Shown: positions 35,170-48,066 of the stretch, one piece after another
How the letters are laid out: each line of letters opens with the position of its first letter
Position numbering within the stretch: position 1 is the stretch's first letter
Assembly: GCA_003415625.1 (NCBI GenBank)
Contig: PYIU01000005.1
Span: 4,159,001-4,223,000, forward strand
Direction: 5' to 3'
Length of the DNA: 64,000 nucleotides
Source of the DNA: Aquanectria penicillioides
Taxonomy: Eukaryota > Ascomycota > Sordariomycetes > Hypocreales > Nectriaceae
The notes under the pieces: generated by a model
What the model saw: the letters and a program-made list of their open reading frames with translations, nothing else
Told to the model about the DNA's origin: nothing
Databases searched by the model: none
Made by a program: the position numbers and the translations under genes

Positions 35170-38100
35170 ATGGCGGCTCTGCGCCTTTTTGATACATGTT
35201 CTTCCGACGAAACCTTTGGGCCCGTGGTCCGAGGATGCCGGGACGATTATGATTTCACACTACGGTTTGAGCATATAATTCTGTCAATTATTCCCTCATC
35301 CTTGTTTATTGCAGCTTCTTCCTACAGAATTGCATGGTTGTCACGCAAAGACAGAGTGGTTGAGCGTGGACTGCTTCAGCTAATGAAATGTGTAAGACTA
35401 TCATCTCAAAGCTCGACTAGGAAGAAATCTGACTGGAAATGCAGGGAACTATTCTTACGTATGTCGCAATTTGCTTGTTCCTCGTTATTTCGTCCTGCAA
35501 CAATAGCAACCGCCTCTCCGATGCCGCCGTCGTTGCCGCAGTCATCTCCTTCGTCGCTTCCCTTGCATTGCTGGCGTTGTCATGGATAGAACATGCTCGA
35601 ACCTTGCGACCTTCCACAATCCTCAGTGTATACCTCTTCTCCACAATACTCTTTGATGTAGTTCAGGCAAGAACTCTGTTACTCATTTCAACTTCCTGGG
35701 CGACCGGCCGACTGTTCATAGCGGCAACATGTTTGAAAGGAATCATTCTTATTCTGGAAAGCCGCGCGAAGATTCGGCATACCAGACCCGATCTGTTTAG
35801 TCCAGAGCTTAGTCTTGGAGTGTTCAACATTGCCACATATTCCTGGCTTAATCCTCTCATCCTTCTTGGCTCTCGAAAACACCTCGATGTCAAGGACCTA
35901 TACAGTCTGGATCCGCACATGTCCTCACAGGATCTTGATGAAAAGTTCTGGGCTTCTTGGTGTTCATCAAGCTCCATGAAGGGAAACACTCGACTCTTAG
36001 TTGTGCTGGGCAGAGTTATGAGGTGGCAAATACTTGCCCCGATCCCATCTCGGCTGGCCAAACTTGGGTTTGATCTCTGTCAGCCCTTCCTAATTCAGGC
36101 GATTGGAAGACACTTGTCCAACCCTGATACGGTCGGATCGACCAGAGAGGGAAAGACCTTAATCGGTGCCACTGTAGTGATCTACCTAGGTGCGGCAACG
36201 TCGTTAGGGATTCACCAATACTACAACCAGAGGGCAAACACTTTTCTTCGCGGAATCTTGGTAGCTGGCATATATCGCAAGACGACCATGATGAACCTCT
36301 CCTCTGATGATAACAAGGCATCTGTCACTTTAATGAGCACCGATGTAGAAAGAATTCAGGAAGGCGCTCACGGAATCCATCAGATTTGGGTACGTTTCGA
36401 TGCAGTTAAAATGCGGTGGAAATCCTAACTAACGGTTTGTAGGCAAACACCATTCAGTTTATCGTGGCAACTTGCTTACTCTATTTTCAATTGGGAATGG
36501 CGTTTCTCATCCCAATTGGCGTTGTATTTGCCTGCTTTCTTGTGACAATGGTCATCGGAAACGCCGCACCGCGATTCCAGAAAGCATGGGTTACAGCAAC
36601 CGAGAAGCGAATTGGCGCGACTGCACACCTCATTAAAGATATTAAGAGTATCAAGATAATGGGTCTCGCGAATAAGTTGAGCGAACTTGTGCAGAACATG
36701 AGAGACGCAGAGATCGAGGCCGGCTCAAGTTTTCGCAAAACAGTTGTTTATGCTGTCACCTGTTCACATGCGCCGATGATGCTCTCTCCTATTCTGACCT
36801 TTGCTGCAACAACAAAAGATGTGGACACTACAAAAGCATTCACCTCATTGTCATTCCTAAGGCTGCTCACAATTCCGCTTGCGAGCTTGTTCCAACTTAT
36901 CCCAGCTCTGATTTCAGCCGCTGCATGCTTCGATAGAATCGCCACCTATTTGGAGTCTGGTTTGCGGTGCGATTATCGGACGTTTGACTGTCCAAAAGCA
37001 ACCACTGAACCTATTGAAGCAGCTCAATCTTCAACAAATGGAATCTATATTCCAGCTAGCGAGGAGCCAATAAAACCCTTTTCTGTGTCACAGGCGGCAT
37101 TTTTCATTGAAGATGGGTATTTTGGTTGGGAGGGCGGCAGATATGCCCTGCAACAGCTCAATCTTTCTATCCCTAGTTTCAAATTCACGATGGTCGTAGG
37201 GCCTGTGGCAAGTGGAAAGTCAACATTTTGCAAGGCTCTGTTAGGAGAGGTTCCATATGCCAAAGGTCATCTCCTGTGCACTTCAAAGTTGGCTGGAATT
37301 GGATTCTGTGACCAAACACCTTTCATTCCCGATGCAACTGTGCGAAATGCTATTGTTGGCCAGAGGGAATTTGATGAAACTTGGTACAACGATGTCGTTG
37401 AAGCCACTGCCTTAGGGCCGGACATTGTGTCTTTCGTCAAGAAGGACCAGTCCATGGTTGGCCCAAACGGGTCGAATTTGAGCGGAGGACAACGGCAGAG
37501 ACTGGCTATTGCCCGTGCACTTTATTCTCGGTCGCCGATACTCATATTTGACGACATATTTAGTGGCTTGGACCAATCAACTGAGGAGTTCATCTTTGAG
37601 AATGTATTTGGGCCAGATGGTCTGGTTCGAAAAAGCGGCGCTACGGTCATTCTCTGCAGCAACATGGTCAAGCATTTACCCTCGGCGGATCATGTCATCG
37701 TCCTAGGTGTCGACGGCAGAGTCGTAGAACAAGGAACCTACGATCAGGTCATGGCGAATCAAAGCTATTGCCACTCTATTGATATAAACCAACCAGTCAG
37801 GATTAGTAGACAGGGGACGGGTGTCACTACTACAACGCAAGAACTCGAGCCTGAGTCCTCGTCAGACTCCACCGCTGTTGAGTTCGAGATGGACGATCGC
37901 CAGAAGCAAATAAGCGATTTTTCAGTTTACAAGAGATACCTATCTACTCTTGGGCCGATTCTTCTGTTCTTCTTCATTCTTTCGTCTCTCATATATGCCT
38001 TCTGCGACCAATTTGGGACCGTTTGGGTCAAATTCTGGTCTGATTACAACACCAGACACCCCCAAGACAAGTCCCAACAAGGCTATTATCTTGGAATTTA

Positions 38101-39867
38101 TGCTTCGATTCAAGTTATAGGATTAATATGTCTTGGGATCGCTGTTGCAATCACTTGTATCGACCTGATAAAGAAATCAGGCCGCATCTTTCACTCGCGA
38201 GCGATCCAGACACTCATGGCAGCGCCCCTTAGCCTCTTCAACAAGACCCCACCAGGCGTGTTACTGAACAGATTTGCTCAAGATCTGAATATCGTTGATA
38301 CGGAGATCGAAGAGTATCTCTCTGATTTCGTTCTTAGTGCTGAGATCTCCATTGGCATGGCTGCTATCATTGCGACAGCATCACCATATGTGGCCATCAC
38401 ATACCCAATCATTGGAGGCATACTCTACGTCCTACAGAAATTCTATCTGAAAACATCGCGACAGCTTCGATTTTTGGATTTAGAAACCAAAAGCCCGATA
38501 TTGTATGTTTGCGATAGTTTAGTTTGCATTCGTTGACTAACATCCTAAGCACCCATTTATTAGAAACCCTCTCTGGACTGCCCACAGTTCGGGCCTTTGG
38601 TTGGACTGACTCATTTCTCACTGCCAACCATATCCTTGTCGACAACTCGCAGCGCCCGTCATATTTTCTATGCATGGTGCAAAGCTGGCTGACTCTGAAC
38701 CTTGCACTGATGGTTGCGGTCCTGGCAATTTTTGTCGTGGCGCTGGCAACCCAGCTGCGAGCAGATGTCGGACTCACAGGCGCATCGTTGGTTTCGCTGA
38801 TGAGTTTTGGCACTCTCCTGAAAAACATGGTGAATACGTGGACACGGCTCGAGCTTGGTATTGGCGCAGTTAGTAGGCTGGAAAGTTTCAGCAAGGCTAT
38901 AAAGAGCGAAGACAGAGACGATGAAACAGAGCAGTTACCAGAAGGTTGGCCATGGTTTGGGGCCATTCAAATGCGTAACGTTTCCGCTTCTTATGAGTAA
39001 GAAAACTGTGACTCAATAGTTGAATCACTGCTAATATGTAAAACAGAGTTAAGCGTGAAAATGACCAAAACAAAGGCTCTGAGAATTCTGAAAATGGGTT
39101 CCTTGCTCTGAGAAATATCACATTGGACATCAAGGCAGGACAGAAAGTTGCCGTGGTCGGGCGTACCGGAAGGTGGGATATTCATGCTCTTCAGATTTCT
39201 TGGCGAACAGTCCTAACATCTAAGAAGCGGAAAATCTTCCATCATGCTCATTCTTTTACGATTGCTTGATCCAATGCCGACTGAAGGTCAAATCATCACC
39301 ATTGATGGTATCCCTCTGCAACATATAGACCGCAACGAGCTTCGTTCGAGGATTATCGCTCTTCCACAAGACACCTTCTTGTTGCCCGACGGACATAGCT
39401 ACCGTGAAAACCTAGATCTATACGGAATCACTTCAACAACTGACTGTGCAGCTGTGCTGGAGGAAGTTGGATTGTGGCCTTTGATAAAGGATCGAGGCGG
39501 TTTGGATGAACCCATGAAGGGGGACTCTCTCAGTCAAGGTCAGAAGCAGTTATTTAGCATTGCTAGGGCTGTGCTCCGGGCAAGAGCCAGAGCCTCTACC
39601 TTGTCACCAAAAAACACAAGGAACACGACTGGCGTGCAAAAACAAGGTGGTATTCTGCTTCTCGATGAAGTCACATCGAGTGTCGACCATACAACAGATT
39701 CATTGATCCATCGGATAATTCGTAAAGAGTTTGAAGGATACACGGTCATGGCAGTCACTCATAAGGAGCACACAGTACAGGACTTTGATCGAATGATTGT
39801 GATGGAAAGTGGCATGATTGGAGAGGACAGGAATTTGAAGGAGGGCACTCTCAACGTACTCCAATAA
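35170..39867 (+). CDS. ABC transporter, ABCC/MRP type (TMD0-TMD1-NBD1-TMD2-NBD2), 1479 aa
   Basis: ATP-driven exporter of drugs, conjugates or metabolites; plasma or vacuolar membrane. Exons: 35170-35391, 35445-36389, 36443-38502, 38550-38996, 39047-39172, 39228-39867, all in phase. Hydrophobic TMD0 (about residues 30-190), L0 linker with TYSWLNPLILLGSRKHLDVKD, TMD1, NBD1 with Walker A GPVASGKST, signature LSGGQRQRLAIARA and Walker B LIFDDIFSGLD (Asp replacing the catalytic Glu, the usual MRP asymmetry), then TMD2 with LETLSGLPTVRAFGW, and NBD2 with Walker A GRTGSGKSS formed across the last intron, signature LSQGQKQ and Walker B LLLDEVTSSVD. A ~22-residue insert separates signature and Walker B of NBD2. 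It lies between a Zn2Cys6 gene and the aromatic cluster, but lacks that cluster's promoter motif. Cargo unknown. Confidence 0.94.
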
Positions 39868-40213
39868 TTGAACGGAAGAATCGTATTTATCTTTTTCCAG
39901 CTTCATATTGTCTACTTCATAGTTCAAAGTATTAGAACAGTCAGAAGAGACAGAACCCACTTGATCCCTAAGCATCAAATTGTCGGAGACGTGATTCTTT
40001 TGTCGAGCTGAATCCCGCGAAGCAAGATGCGGCTGGAATTGGTGCGCTCATTCGATGACGGCGGCCAATAAGGTGATCCAGAATAGCTAACGAGAAGTCC
40101 GACGTTCTGCCTAGGTTGTGGCATCGCCGTGTGTTGCTGGGGGAAACATTGGGTGTCAAACTGATACTCTATGTTAGAGTGCAAAATATTTAATATGATA
40201 AACATATTTCAAT
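39868..40213. other. Short convergent intergenic region
   Basis: 3' regions of the ABC transporter and the alcohol dehydrogenase. No feature seen. Confidence 0.5.
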
Positions 40214-41348
40214 TTAGAGGTTGAAATCAACTACCATCTTATGAGTGGCCTTTCCCTCCTTCATTAGCTGAATTACTTCTGGTAAGCTCTCTAAAGATAT
40301 TGTCTGATAGTTTTTCTTGACCGATCCTTGCTGGGCAAACTTGATGACCGTGTTTGTGTCTTCCCTTGTTCCAACCAAAGATCCCTTTACTGTCAAATGC
40401 TTCAAGATCATGAGGCTTGGGTTTACTAAGATGTTGTGTCCGGAATCGGCTGCTGGGAGCCCAATGCACATGACCACAGCCCCAACCCGGTTGCCAACAA
40501 AATTGATCGCATTTTTGTACGCAGCTGGTGCTGTAACAAAAACACCATGCGCACCTCCGTTGGTCAGATTTAGCACCTCGGCCACTGGATTAGCTACTTT
40601 TTGGACATCAACAAAAGCAGAAGCTCCCATGTTCATGGACAGTTCGCGTTTTGAATCGCCAATGTCTACCACTATCGGTCGAAGGCCGAGGAGCTTGGCA
40701 AACTGGACGACTTGTGCACCAACGCCTCCTCCTCCTCCAAGAATAACAACATCTGACGCAGGAGCTAGGCCTGCTGATTTCACCGAGCGATATGCAGTGG
40801 CACCGCTGCACATGAGTGTAGCAACCAGGGCGTCCGGGATACCGTGTGGAATCCGGATCGTATGCCTCGGATCGGCAAGGATGTAATGCTGGAACGTCCC
40901 TGGAACTGTGAGACCCGTATTGAGCTTATTCGGGCAATGTGTCTCCATGTCACCCGTACATAGCTCACAGGCGCCGCATGTACTCCATATAGGCTTCACA
41001 CCTGCCCTATCTCCGACTTTGAAGTTGTGAACTTGAGAACCGGTTTTGACTACCACACCGCATCCTTCATGTCCTGCAGACAGTACACCAAACGAACTCA
41101 TGCGTGGCGCGGGAGTGTCGTTAAGCATATAGTGCAGATCTGAATAGCATAACCCGCTTGCTTCCAAGCGAATAAGTATCTCATCTGGCCCTTCGGTACC
41201 GTTAGCTATGTAAGGCGTCTTGTAGCCGCCATAGACCTGGCCAAGCAAACATACCAGGCTCAGGAACCTGTACATTCTCAATTTTGATAGAAAAGTTGGC
41301 GCCTTCATTGACTACAACTGCCGCTCTGCATGTCGTCGGGATGCTCAT
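40214..41348 (-). CDS. Zinc-dependent medium-chain alcohol dehydrogenase, 356 aa
   Basis: NAD(P)-linked interconversion of alcohols and aldehydes or ketones. Exons (minus strand) 41348-41255 and 41190-40214; splicing yields the normal N-terminus MSIPTTCRAAVV...VPEPGPDEILIRLEASGLC, whereas the unspliced frame gives a false start. Catalytic zinc ligands are Cys46 (SGLCYSD), His72 (AGHEGCG) and a Cys near LMCSGATAY; the structural zinc loop STCGACELCTGDMETHC has four Cys; the nucleotide-binding motif is GGGGGVG. The length matches fungal ADH1-type enzymes. It is the left member of the co-regulated cluster: four CGG-N3-CCG palindromes lie within 290 bp upstream. Likely role in the cluster: reduction of aromatic aldehydes, or oxidation of an alcohol intermediate; direction and substrate are inference. 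Confidence 0.93.
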
Positions 41349-42494
41349 GTTGAAGCTTGGTTCGATCGATTTCGAGGGTTAGGAATTCATTTGCCTCTTC
41401 ACGTCCTACTCAACTCTCGATATTTATTTTCGGGTCTCAACATTTAGATGAAACCATACCATCTCCTTATGCGGTATCCGCACCATGTACCGAATTCCCC
41501 CACCACCAGACAGAAAATTAATTCCATAGAAGGCGGCATTATAATTTTCGGTCTCCGCAGATTCGGCATCCGCTTAGGTGCCGCCCCGCATCTCACCTCG
41601 ATTGTGCACGCCACCAAAATTCGGTATCCGCTGACATTATGACTTGAGATAAGTGAATTTATCTAAAGGGACTGCCAAATTGATCAATGTCATTAGAAAT
41701 TGCAAATCAAGTTTAGCCAATGGAAACGTCAATATTTGGATGTGAAGCTCGAAGCACTGATCGTGTCTGAATAAGCGGAAGTGGTCTCGGGAGGTAAAAC
41801 TTTTTAGCCCGAGACGAATGAATAATCTTGGACGGTCAATTGTGTGGACAACGAAAATGAACGGTGATGCACCAAAGATCAAAGAAATTTGAGAGTGATC
41901 AGCCTTAAAATTAATTGAATTTGGATTCATTATCCGTTGAGAGTTTCTGTGCGAGTTGTAAATCTAGCTTTCACGGATACAGGACAGCCTGAATACCAAG
42001 CTGCTAGAACACGTGGAAGACCAACTATGTCAGAATATATCCAATGATGCCTCTGTAATTAAGGGGAATATTTATTGTGATTGTATAGAGTACTGCATGC
42101 TACTTTTGAAATGCAGCAAGATTGCCTTCGTCATTCTAATTGCGCTATCCTTTACGCGTTGATGCACGAGTTATGACTTTAGACATTGTGTTTATCAGCA
42201 ACCATTTCCTTCTCCGACAGAAAATTGCGAGCTTTGCTTGTGTGTTTGCAACAAGGCAAGCCTTGAATGAGATGAAAGAGGCATTATAGACAAAGATCCG
42301 GTGGTCACAGAGCAGATGCATAGAATACGAAAATCAAGCTTGGTAGTGACAGCTGTTGGATGTGATTCATTCTGTTCAACTCCACTAGAATATGAAACAA
42401 TCATATCTATCAATTGCCTCTGAAACATGGTGGCAACACTTGCTGAGGTAGCTAGGTATAAACGAGTGTGAGTGGATGCCATCTCATCGTCATA
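41349..42494. other. Intergenic; ADH promoter and 3' region of the oxygenase gene
   Basis: No gene in 1.15 kb. The 300 bp next to the ADH start hold four palindromic motifs, listed separately; nothing was recognised in the remainder. Confidence 0.55.
41472..41630. promoter_or_regulatory. Four CGG-N3-CCG palindromes in the ADH promoter
   Basis: Cores at 41472-41480 (GCGGTATCCGC), 41549-41557 (TCGGTCTCCGC), 41564-41572 (TCGGCATCCGC) and 41622-41630 (TCGGTATCCGC). Three are flanked by T on one side and C on the other, giving TCGGNNNCCGC. They lie 124-282 bp upstream of the ADH start. Inverted CGG triplets are the classic half-sites of Zn2Cys6 dimers. Confidence 0.75.
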
Positions 42495-44260
42495 CTAAAG
42501 GAGGGCTGGCTTGACAGTTGTCCCGGCGTACTTCTTCTTGATCTCCTCAGTGACACCAGACATGTCGCACAATTCTTTATCAAATTGGAGCTCGGATCGT
42601 GGCACCCAGCTTCCATGAATACCATTGCGCAAGCGAAATGGAAGCTCTATAATAGCCACTGGACCCGCTTCAATCTTGGTCGCGTCAAGAATAAGAATAG
42701 AGGAAAGTTTCACGTCACGTCTGTTAGCAATGGTGATTAAGTAGCCGTCGCCCTCGGGCGCTGCACACCTGGTTAGGATCAAGTTGCTACTTTGTGGATT
42801 TGCTTCTGGTCACTTACCATCCGCTGATCTTGGAATGAATGCCACTTCATGGAGAGCGGTGTGTTCACCAGCAGACCAGAATTTGAAGGACCCTGTGTTA
42901 ACGTCCGCGGTGGCCACTGTATTGTAGGTTCCACCAACAGGGCTGAAGTGTGCGTTTGGATCGTGAACGCACATATAGAGCTTGTTGTACTTCTTCGTGC
43001 TGAATCTGTCGTCCACCTTGGGCATCTCACCATCCAGATTGACCAACTCGGTCGGCTTAACACGAAAGTCGGTGGCGTTAGGATCGAGCTTCCAGCGCAC
43101 ATAATGGCTTTCCGGGCGTCCATCCTTCTTAGGCTTTGCACTCGGGTGGGTAAACGGATCCTCGCCTCGGGGTTCGAAGAACCAGAACTGTATTGTTAGT
43201 TTAACATTGGACTTTGTAGTCTTTGTGCGCGGTACTGACCTTGTTGTGATACGTCAGTGGGGCATCAAGGTAAACACATCCATCATCACCCTCAAATGCA
43301 TTCCCGGTGTGTCCGTAGAAGGCGTTGTCGTAGTGAAACCAGCGAACATCCTCGGGCTTTGGGTTACGGCGTGGCAGAATTCCAAATGTTAGAGGCCTAT
43401 CCTCGGTCCAAGCGAAATGCTTCGAGCCTTTCTGGAGGAGCTCGACTGGCTGTGTCTCGAGAGGAATGAGCACAAATACAACCCAGTTCTTGGTTGCCGC
43501 CATGTCATGCATCATTCCGACATACGGGGCCTTGATCCAGCACTCTTCAAGCTTCTTCCCATGTTTATCGAACAAGTAGTACGCAACATCGTTTGTGGCA
43601 TCGCCCTTCGCCTCATAGCCCATGGTGATCAGTTCACCATTGTCCGGATCAATCTTGGGATGAGCGGTAAAAGTGGGGGCAGAATATTGACCGCCGAAGT
43701 CGTACAGCCCTAGATATTTTATTTGTATGAGAATGGTTAAATCAATGGAGGTGAGCTAACCGACCTTTGGTATCCAGAGAGTCTGGGTCCATGGCATAAG
43801 GCTTCGAGTCTTCCTTCAGCGCTAGCAGCTGGTTCTCGAAGTAGATAATGTGTGTGTTTGCCGTAGAATGCACCTCATGTTTGACGCGAGCATCATCGGT
43901 ATACTTGTTGCGATACTTGCCAAAAACAGCTTGTCTCGCCGCTCTCTCAATGACAAACTTGGCAGTCCGGACATACTTCTGTTTGAAGTCGGCGTGGCCG
44001 TCCTTGATTCGGATTCCATCGATAGCACCGTCGCCGTTGATGAAGACATCATCCTCATAGAGAGGGGCCCAGGACCAATCGGGCATGCAGCGATAGTAGG
44101 TGCCATCGATTTCCTTGGGGATGTTGCCCCGTACAACGCAGTTGTAGACTTCAGCCTCGAAGCGGCAAGGTGCTTCAGGGCCCACAAAGAAGGGGTTCCC
44201 TGGAAAGTTCACCTCTGGCTGAGCCTTGAGAGCTTCGGAGCATTGGGCGATATCTGCCAT
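42495..44260 (-). CDS. Carotenoid cleavage oxygenase family, stilbene/lignostilbene dioxygenase type, 533 aa
   Basis: Non-heme Fe(II) dioxygenase that splits a C=C double bond with O2 into two aldehydes. Exons (minus strand): 44260-43765, 43709-43240, 43187-42818, 42760-42495; the last acceptor is the second AG, giving PRSADAPEGDGYL. Four iron-binding His are placed as in the family: about H182 (FTAHPKID), H233 (MMHDMAATKN), H291 (RWFHYDNAF) and H494 (NGIHGSW). The N-terminal VRGNIPKEIDGTYYR and FINGDG segments are those of the fungal and bacterial stilbene-cleaving branch (CAO-1 of Neurospora, lignostilbene dioxygenases) rather than torulene-cleaving CAO-2. No signal peptide. Divergent from an esterase gene over a promoter with three shared palindromes. 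Resveratrol, piceatannol or lignin-derived stilbenes are likely substrates, but this is inferred from family only. Confidence 0.92.
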
Positions 44261-44414
44261 TTTGGTATCGAGGTGAAAGAGGCGGTTGCTAAGACTGGCT
44301 GTAGATTGATAGGCTGCTTGGTTGCTGTTCAGTTGGATGGTGGAGCGTTTAGTGCATTTGAGTCAACTTTAAGCAAAATTGTCAACTATCACCACACAAC
44401 TTAGGCAGCGTACC

Positions 44415-44612
44415 CGGTGACCGCCTTGGATCTATCACCTACTTGCGAAACAAGGAACAGCGGGCATTCTGTTCGGCGCCGCCTGCTGTTCCGCACGAAT
44501 TCCATCCGAAGAGGCGGAATCCAAGCGCGGAGACCGCATCGTGGCGGTTCTCCTGGCAGCCTTTAGCCGGGTTGATGCCGCTCTAGAGCGGGGAACGCAT
44601 GCGCGGAGACCG
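44415..44612. promoter_or_regulatory. Three CGG-N3-CCG palindromes in the oxygenase/esterase divergent promoter
   Basis: Cores at 44415-44423 (CCGGTGACCGC), 44528-44536 and 44604-44612; the last two share the 13-mer GCGCGGAGACCGC. They sit in the middle of the 539-bp region between the two divergent starts (44260 minus, 44800 plus), so one set can serve both genes. A looser CGG-N2-CCG lies at about 44474. Confidence 0.75.
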
Positions 44613-44799
44613 CCCTTAGCCTTTGGTCACCGCACTCATAGTTCCAAAGTAAGTGAGGTTGGTAAATAGGCTGTTTCATAAGAAACAAGTTATTGACAAT
44701 GGCCTTTTCAAATTGTCAACCGATAACTTTTCGCCCTCGCCAACTCTTCGAAGACACGTGCAAGCCACGCTACATTGCCTCATAACCTTGAACTTCATC

Positions 44800-45869
44800 A
44801 TGTTGAAGAGAGATTATGTTTTCAAAGAGATTGGCGGTGTCAAAATCGAAGCTACGGCGTTCTGGAAGCCCTCAGCCACCAGCACTCCATACGGAATCGG
44901 TATGTATCTGAATCTACTGATATGCCTAATCAACGGCTGACACTCTTAAGCTCTGGCGTTTCATGGCGGGGGTTTTGTAGTGGGCTCCAGGTACTTCATA
45001 CCTGAAGCCGAAATCGAGTACCTCTGCGATGCGCATTTCATCGTTGTGTCGGCAGACTATCGCCTGTGCCCACAGGTTGCCCTCTACGATGTCATACAAG
45101 ATGCGATTGACGCCTTTGCGTGGTGCAAATCGGATCTGCCCGCCAAGCTCAGCCACGAAGCGGGGATTGAAGCAGACGCAACTAAGATCGTTGCGTTTGG
45201 GCAATCTGCTGGTGCACTACTGGCTCTACACTTGGTACGTATGCTTTCTTATGAAAGGAGAGAATCTATGAAGATTTTAACCTCCACGAACAGGGAGGCC
45301 TTGACGAGCCGCCAAGAGCGATCCTCGACTATTACGGTGTTAAGTACATCAATGACGGGTTTTGGCACACACCACTGCCTGCTCTCGCGAAAATACCACC
45401 GTTTGAACAGTGCTTCCTGGACAAAGTGTTTGAAGAGCCGGTTTTGACAACGACAGTTACTTCGTTGGAGAGAGCCTCTGCGCCATCCACCAATAAAAGA
45501 AAAAGGGGCATGCCCGCACCCGACCTCTCTGTTACTCGAAACGCATGGCTTTTCACTGCTTTAAAGACTGGGACCCATCTCAAGGCTATCACTAAAGACG
45601 ATAACTTTGGGAGAGTTGATCCAACCCGGGCTTTTAAGCCTGGGTTTCCACCAACATTCTTCATCCACGGCGACGCAGATGTGATGGTCCCTTCTCGTCT
45701 CAGTGTTCGGGCGTTCCATGACTTGGAGAAGCATGGGGTCGAGACTGAGATTTTACTAGTGCCGAATCAGTCTCATGGATTTGATGGTGGAATATCGCAG
45801 GAGGATGCGGAATGGTCTGCCATACGTGAGGCTCTCAACTTTGTGATTACGAATGGAAACAAACCATGA
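44800..45869 (+). CDS. Alpha/beta-hydrolase, HSL-type esterase, 319 aa
   Basis: Carboxylester hydrolase of the hormone-sensitive-lipase (alpha/beta-hydrolase_3) branch. Exons 44800-44899, 44951-45234 and 45294-45869. Oxyanion motif FHGGGFVVGS is completed across intron 1; nucleophile elbow GQSAG near residue 123; catalytic Asp in HGDADVMVP; catalytic His in SHGFDGG. DYRLCPQ upstream is also a family mark. No signal peptide. It diverges from the carotenoid-oxygenase-family gene and shares its palindromes, so I infer it hydrolyses an ester or glycoside-ester precursor, or a lactone intermediate, of the same pathway. A short overlapping set of start codons is possible, but 44800 is the first ATG in the coding frame with natural sequence after it. 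Confidence 0.9.
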
Positions 45870-46177
45870 TATTGGTTTTGTTCATATTAGAGACTTCAAA
45901 CTCAATTCAATCCTCTGTATCGCTTCATCTAAGAACCAGCTTCCTTGGAATGAGACGTAGAAAGCCTTTCCACTCCTAAAGCCAGTCCATACATGGTTAG
46001 CTAGCGAATCAGCCAGGAATCAGAGTAGCTAGTCCACGCGCTCTGTGCGAGCACTTGGATGGCGTTATAGGCCAGTTATCAGACGGTGCAGGTTTCGATA
46101 CCAACAGAAAAGAATTGAGAAGATGCGGCTTGTGGTTTTGCAATCTATTTTCCAACTACCGTGATCAACCACCAATA
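45870..46177. other. Short convergent intergenic region
   Basis: 3' ends of the esterase and the amidohydrolase genes; no feature seen. Confidence 0.5.
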
Positions 46178-47336
<1,159 letters not shown>

Positions 47337-48066
47337 GTTTGTGGTATTTTTTTTTCACGCTCAAAACGAATTCACAAGGAGGTAGTTTAGGCTCTGGGGA
47401 GTGTGAAGTGATAAATAGTAGTTTCCATGGATATTTAAGTCGCCGGAATAGCCTGACGTCATCCCTTGAATTTGACGCACCCTGGATCTCGGTCTCCGGC
47501 GTATCGGCAACTGGATCGATGTGGGGACAGAGCGGTCTCCGAACTAAAATGAAAAGGTGAATAGCTTGCGCTATAACTGGGCACGATTAATCAACCATTG
47601 CTGATACATGGGAAATTGTCAAAGGAAAATATTGAGTAATAATTATCATAATACGAATTGGATGCCACTGTCAGCGACCTAGTCACTTCGGAGTGATCTC
47701 AGGTGGCTGCTGGAGTAGTGCTTGAGCATTCACTAGGGGGGTTTATGTCAGTAAATTATGTTGGTGATGTCAAAATCAAGGGTTAATGAAGCCTACTTTC
47801 AGATCATGGTCCATTGACCTCACCCTGAGGTCCTCAAATGGTCGACCCATACCTCGCGGAAGCAAATTGCTGGGAGGTGTACTACTTCTATTTGATACCG
47901 CCTCGCTACAACCATGGGCTGTAACAAGCCAAGTTGGTAAGATGGGAATTAACAAAGACAAATTGGGATGCAATTTTAGTATTTGAGAACCTTCTTTGCA
48001 TGCATTGAAGCTACCCTGAGTGAATAACGCTTGAGAGTAGAGGGAAGTGGTGTGATGTTGCTTCTC
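47337..48066. other. Intergenic; decarboxylase promoter and ALDH 3' region
   Basis: No gene in 730 bp. Only the two palindromes at 47490-47541 stand out. Confidence 0.5.
47490..47541. promoter_or_regulatory. Two CGG-N3-CCG palindromes in the decarboxylase promoter
   Basis: Cores CGGTCTCCG at 47490-47498 and again at 47533-47541, 43 bp apart (four helical turns), 154-205 bp upstream of the start. TCT is the reverse complement of the AGA spacer most frequent in the other sites. Confidence 0.75.
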
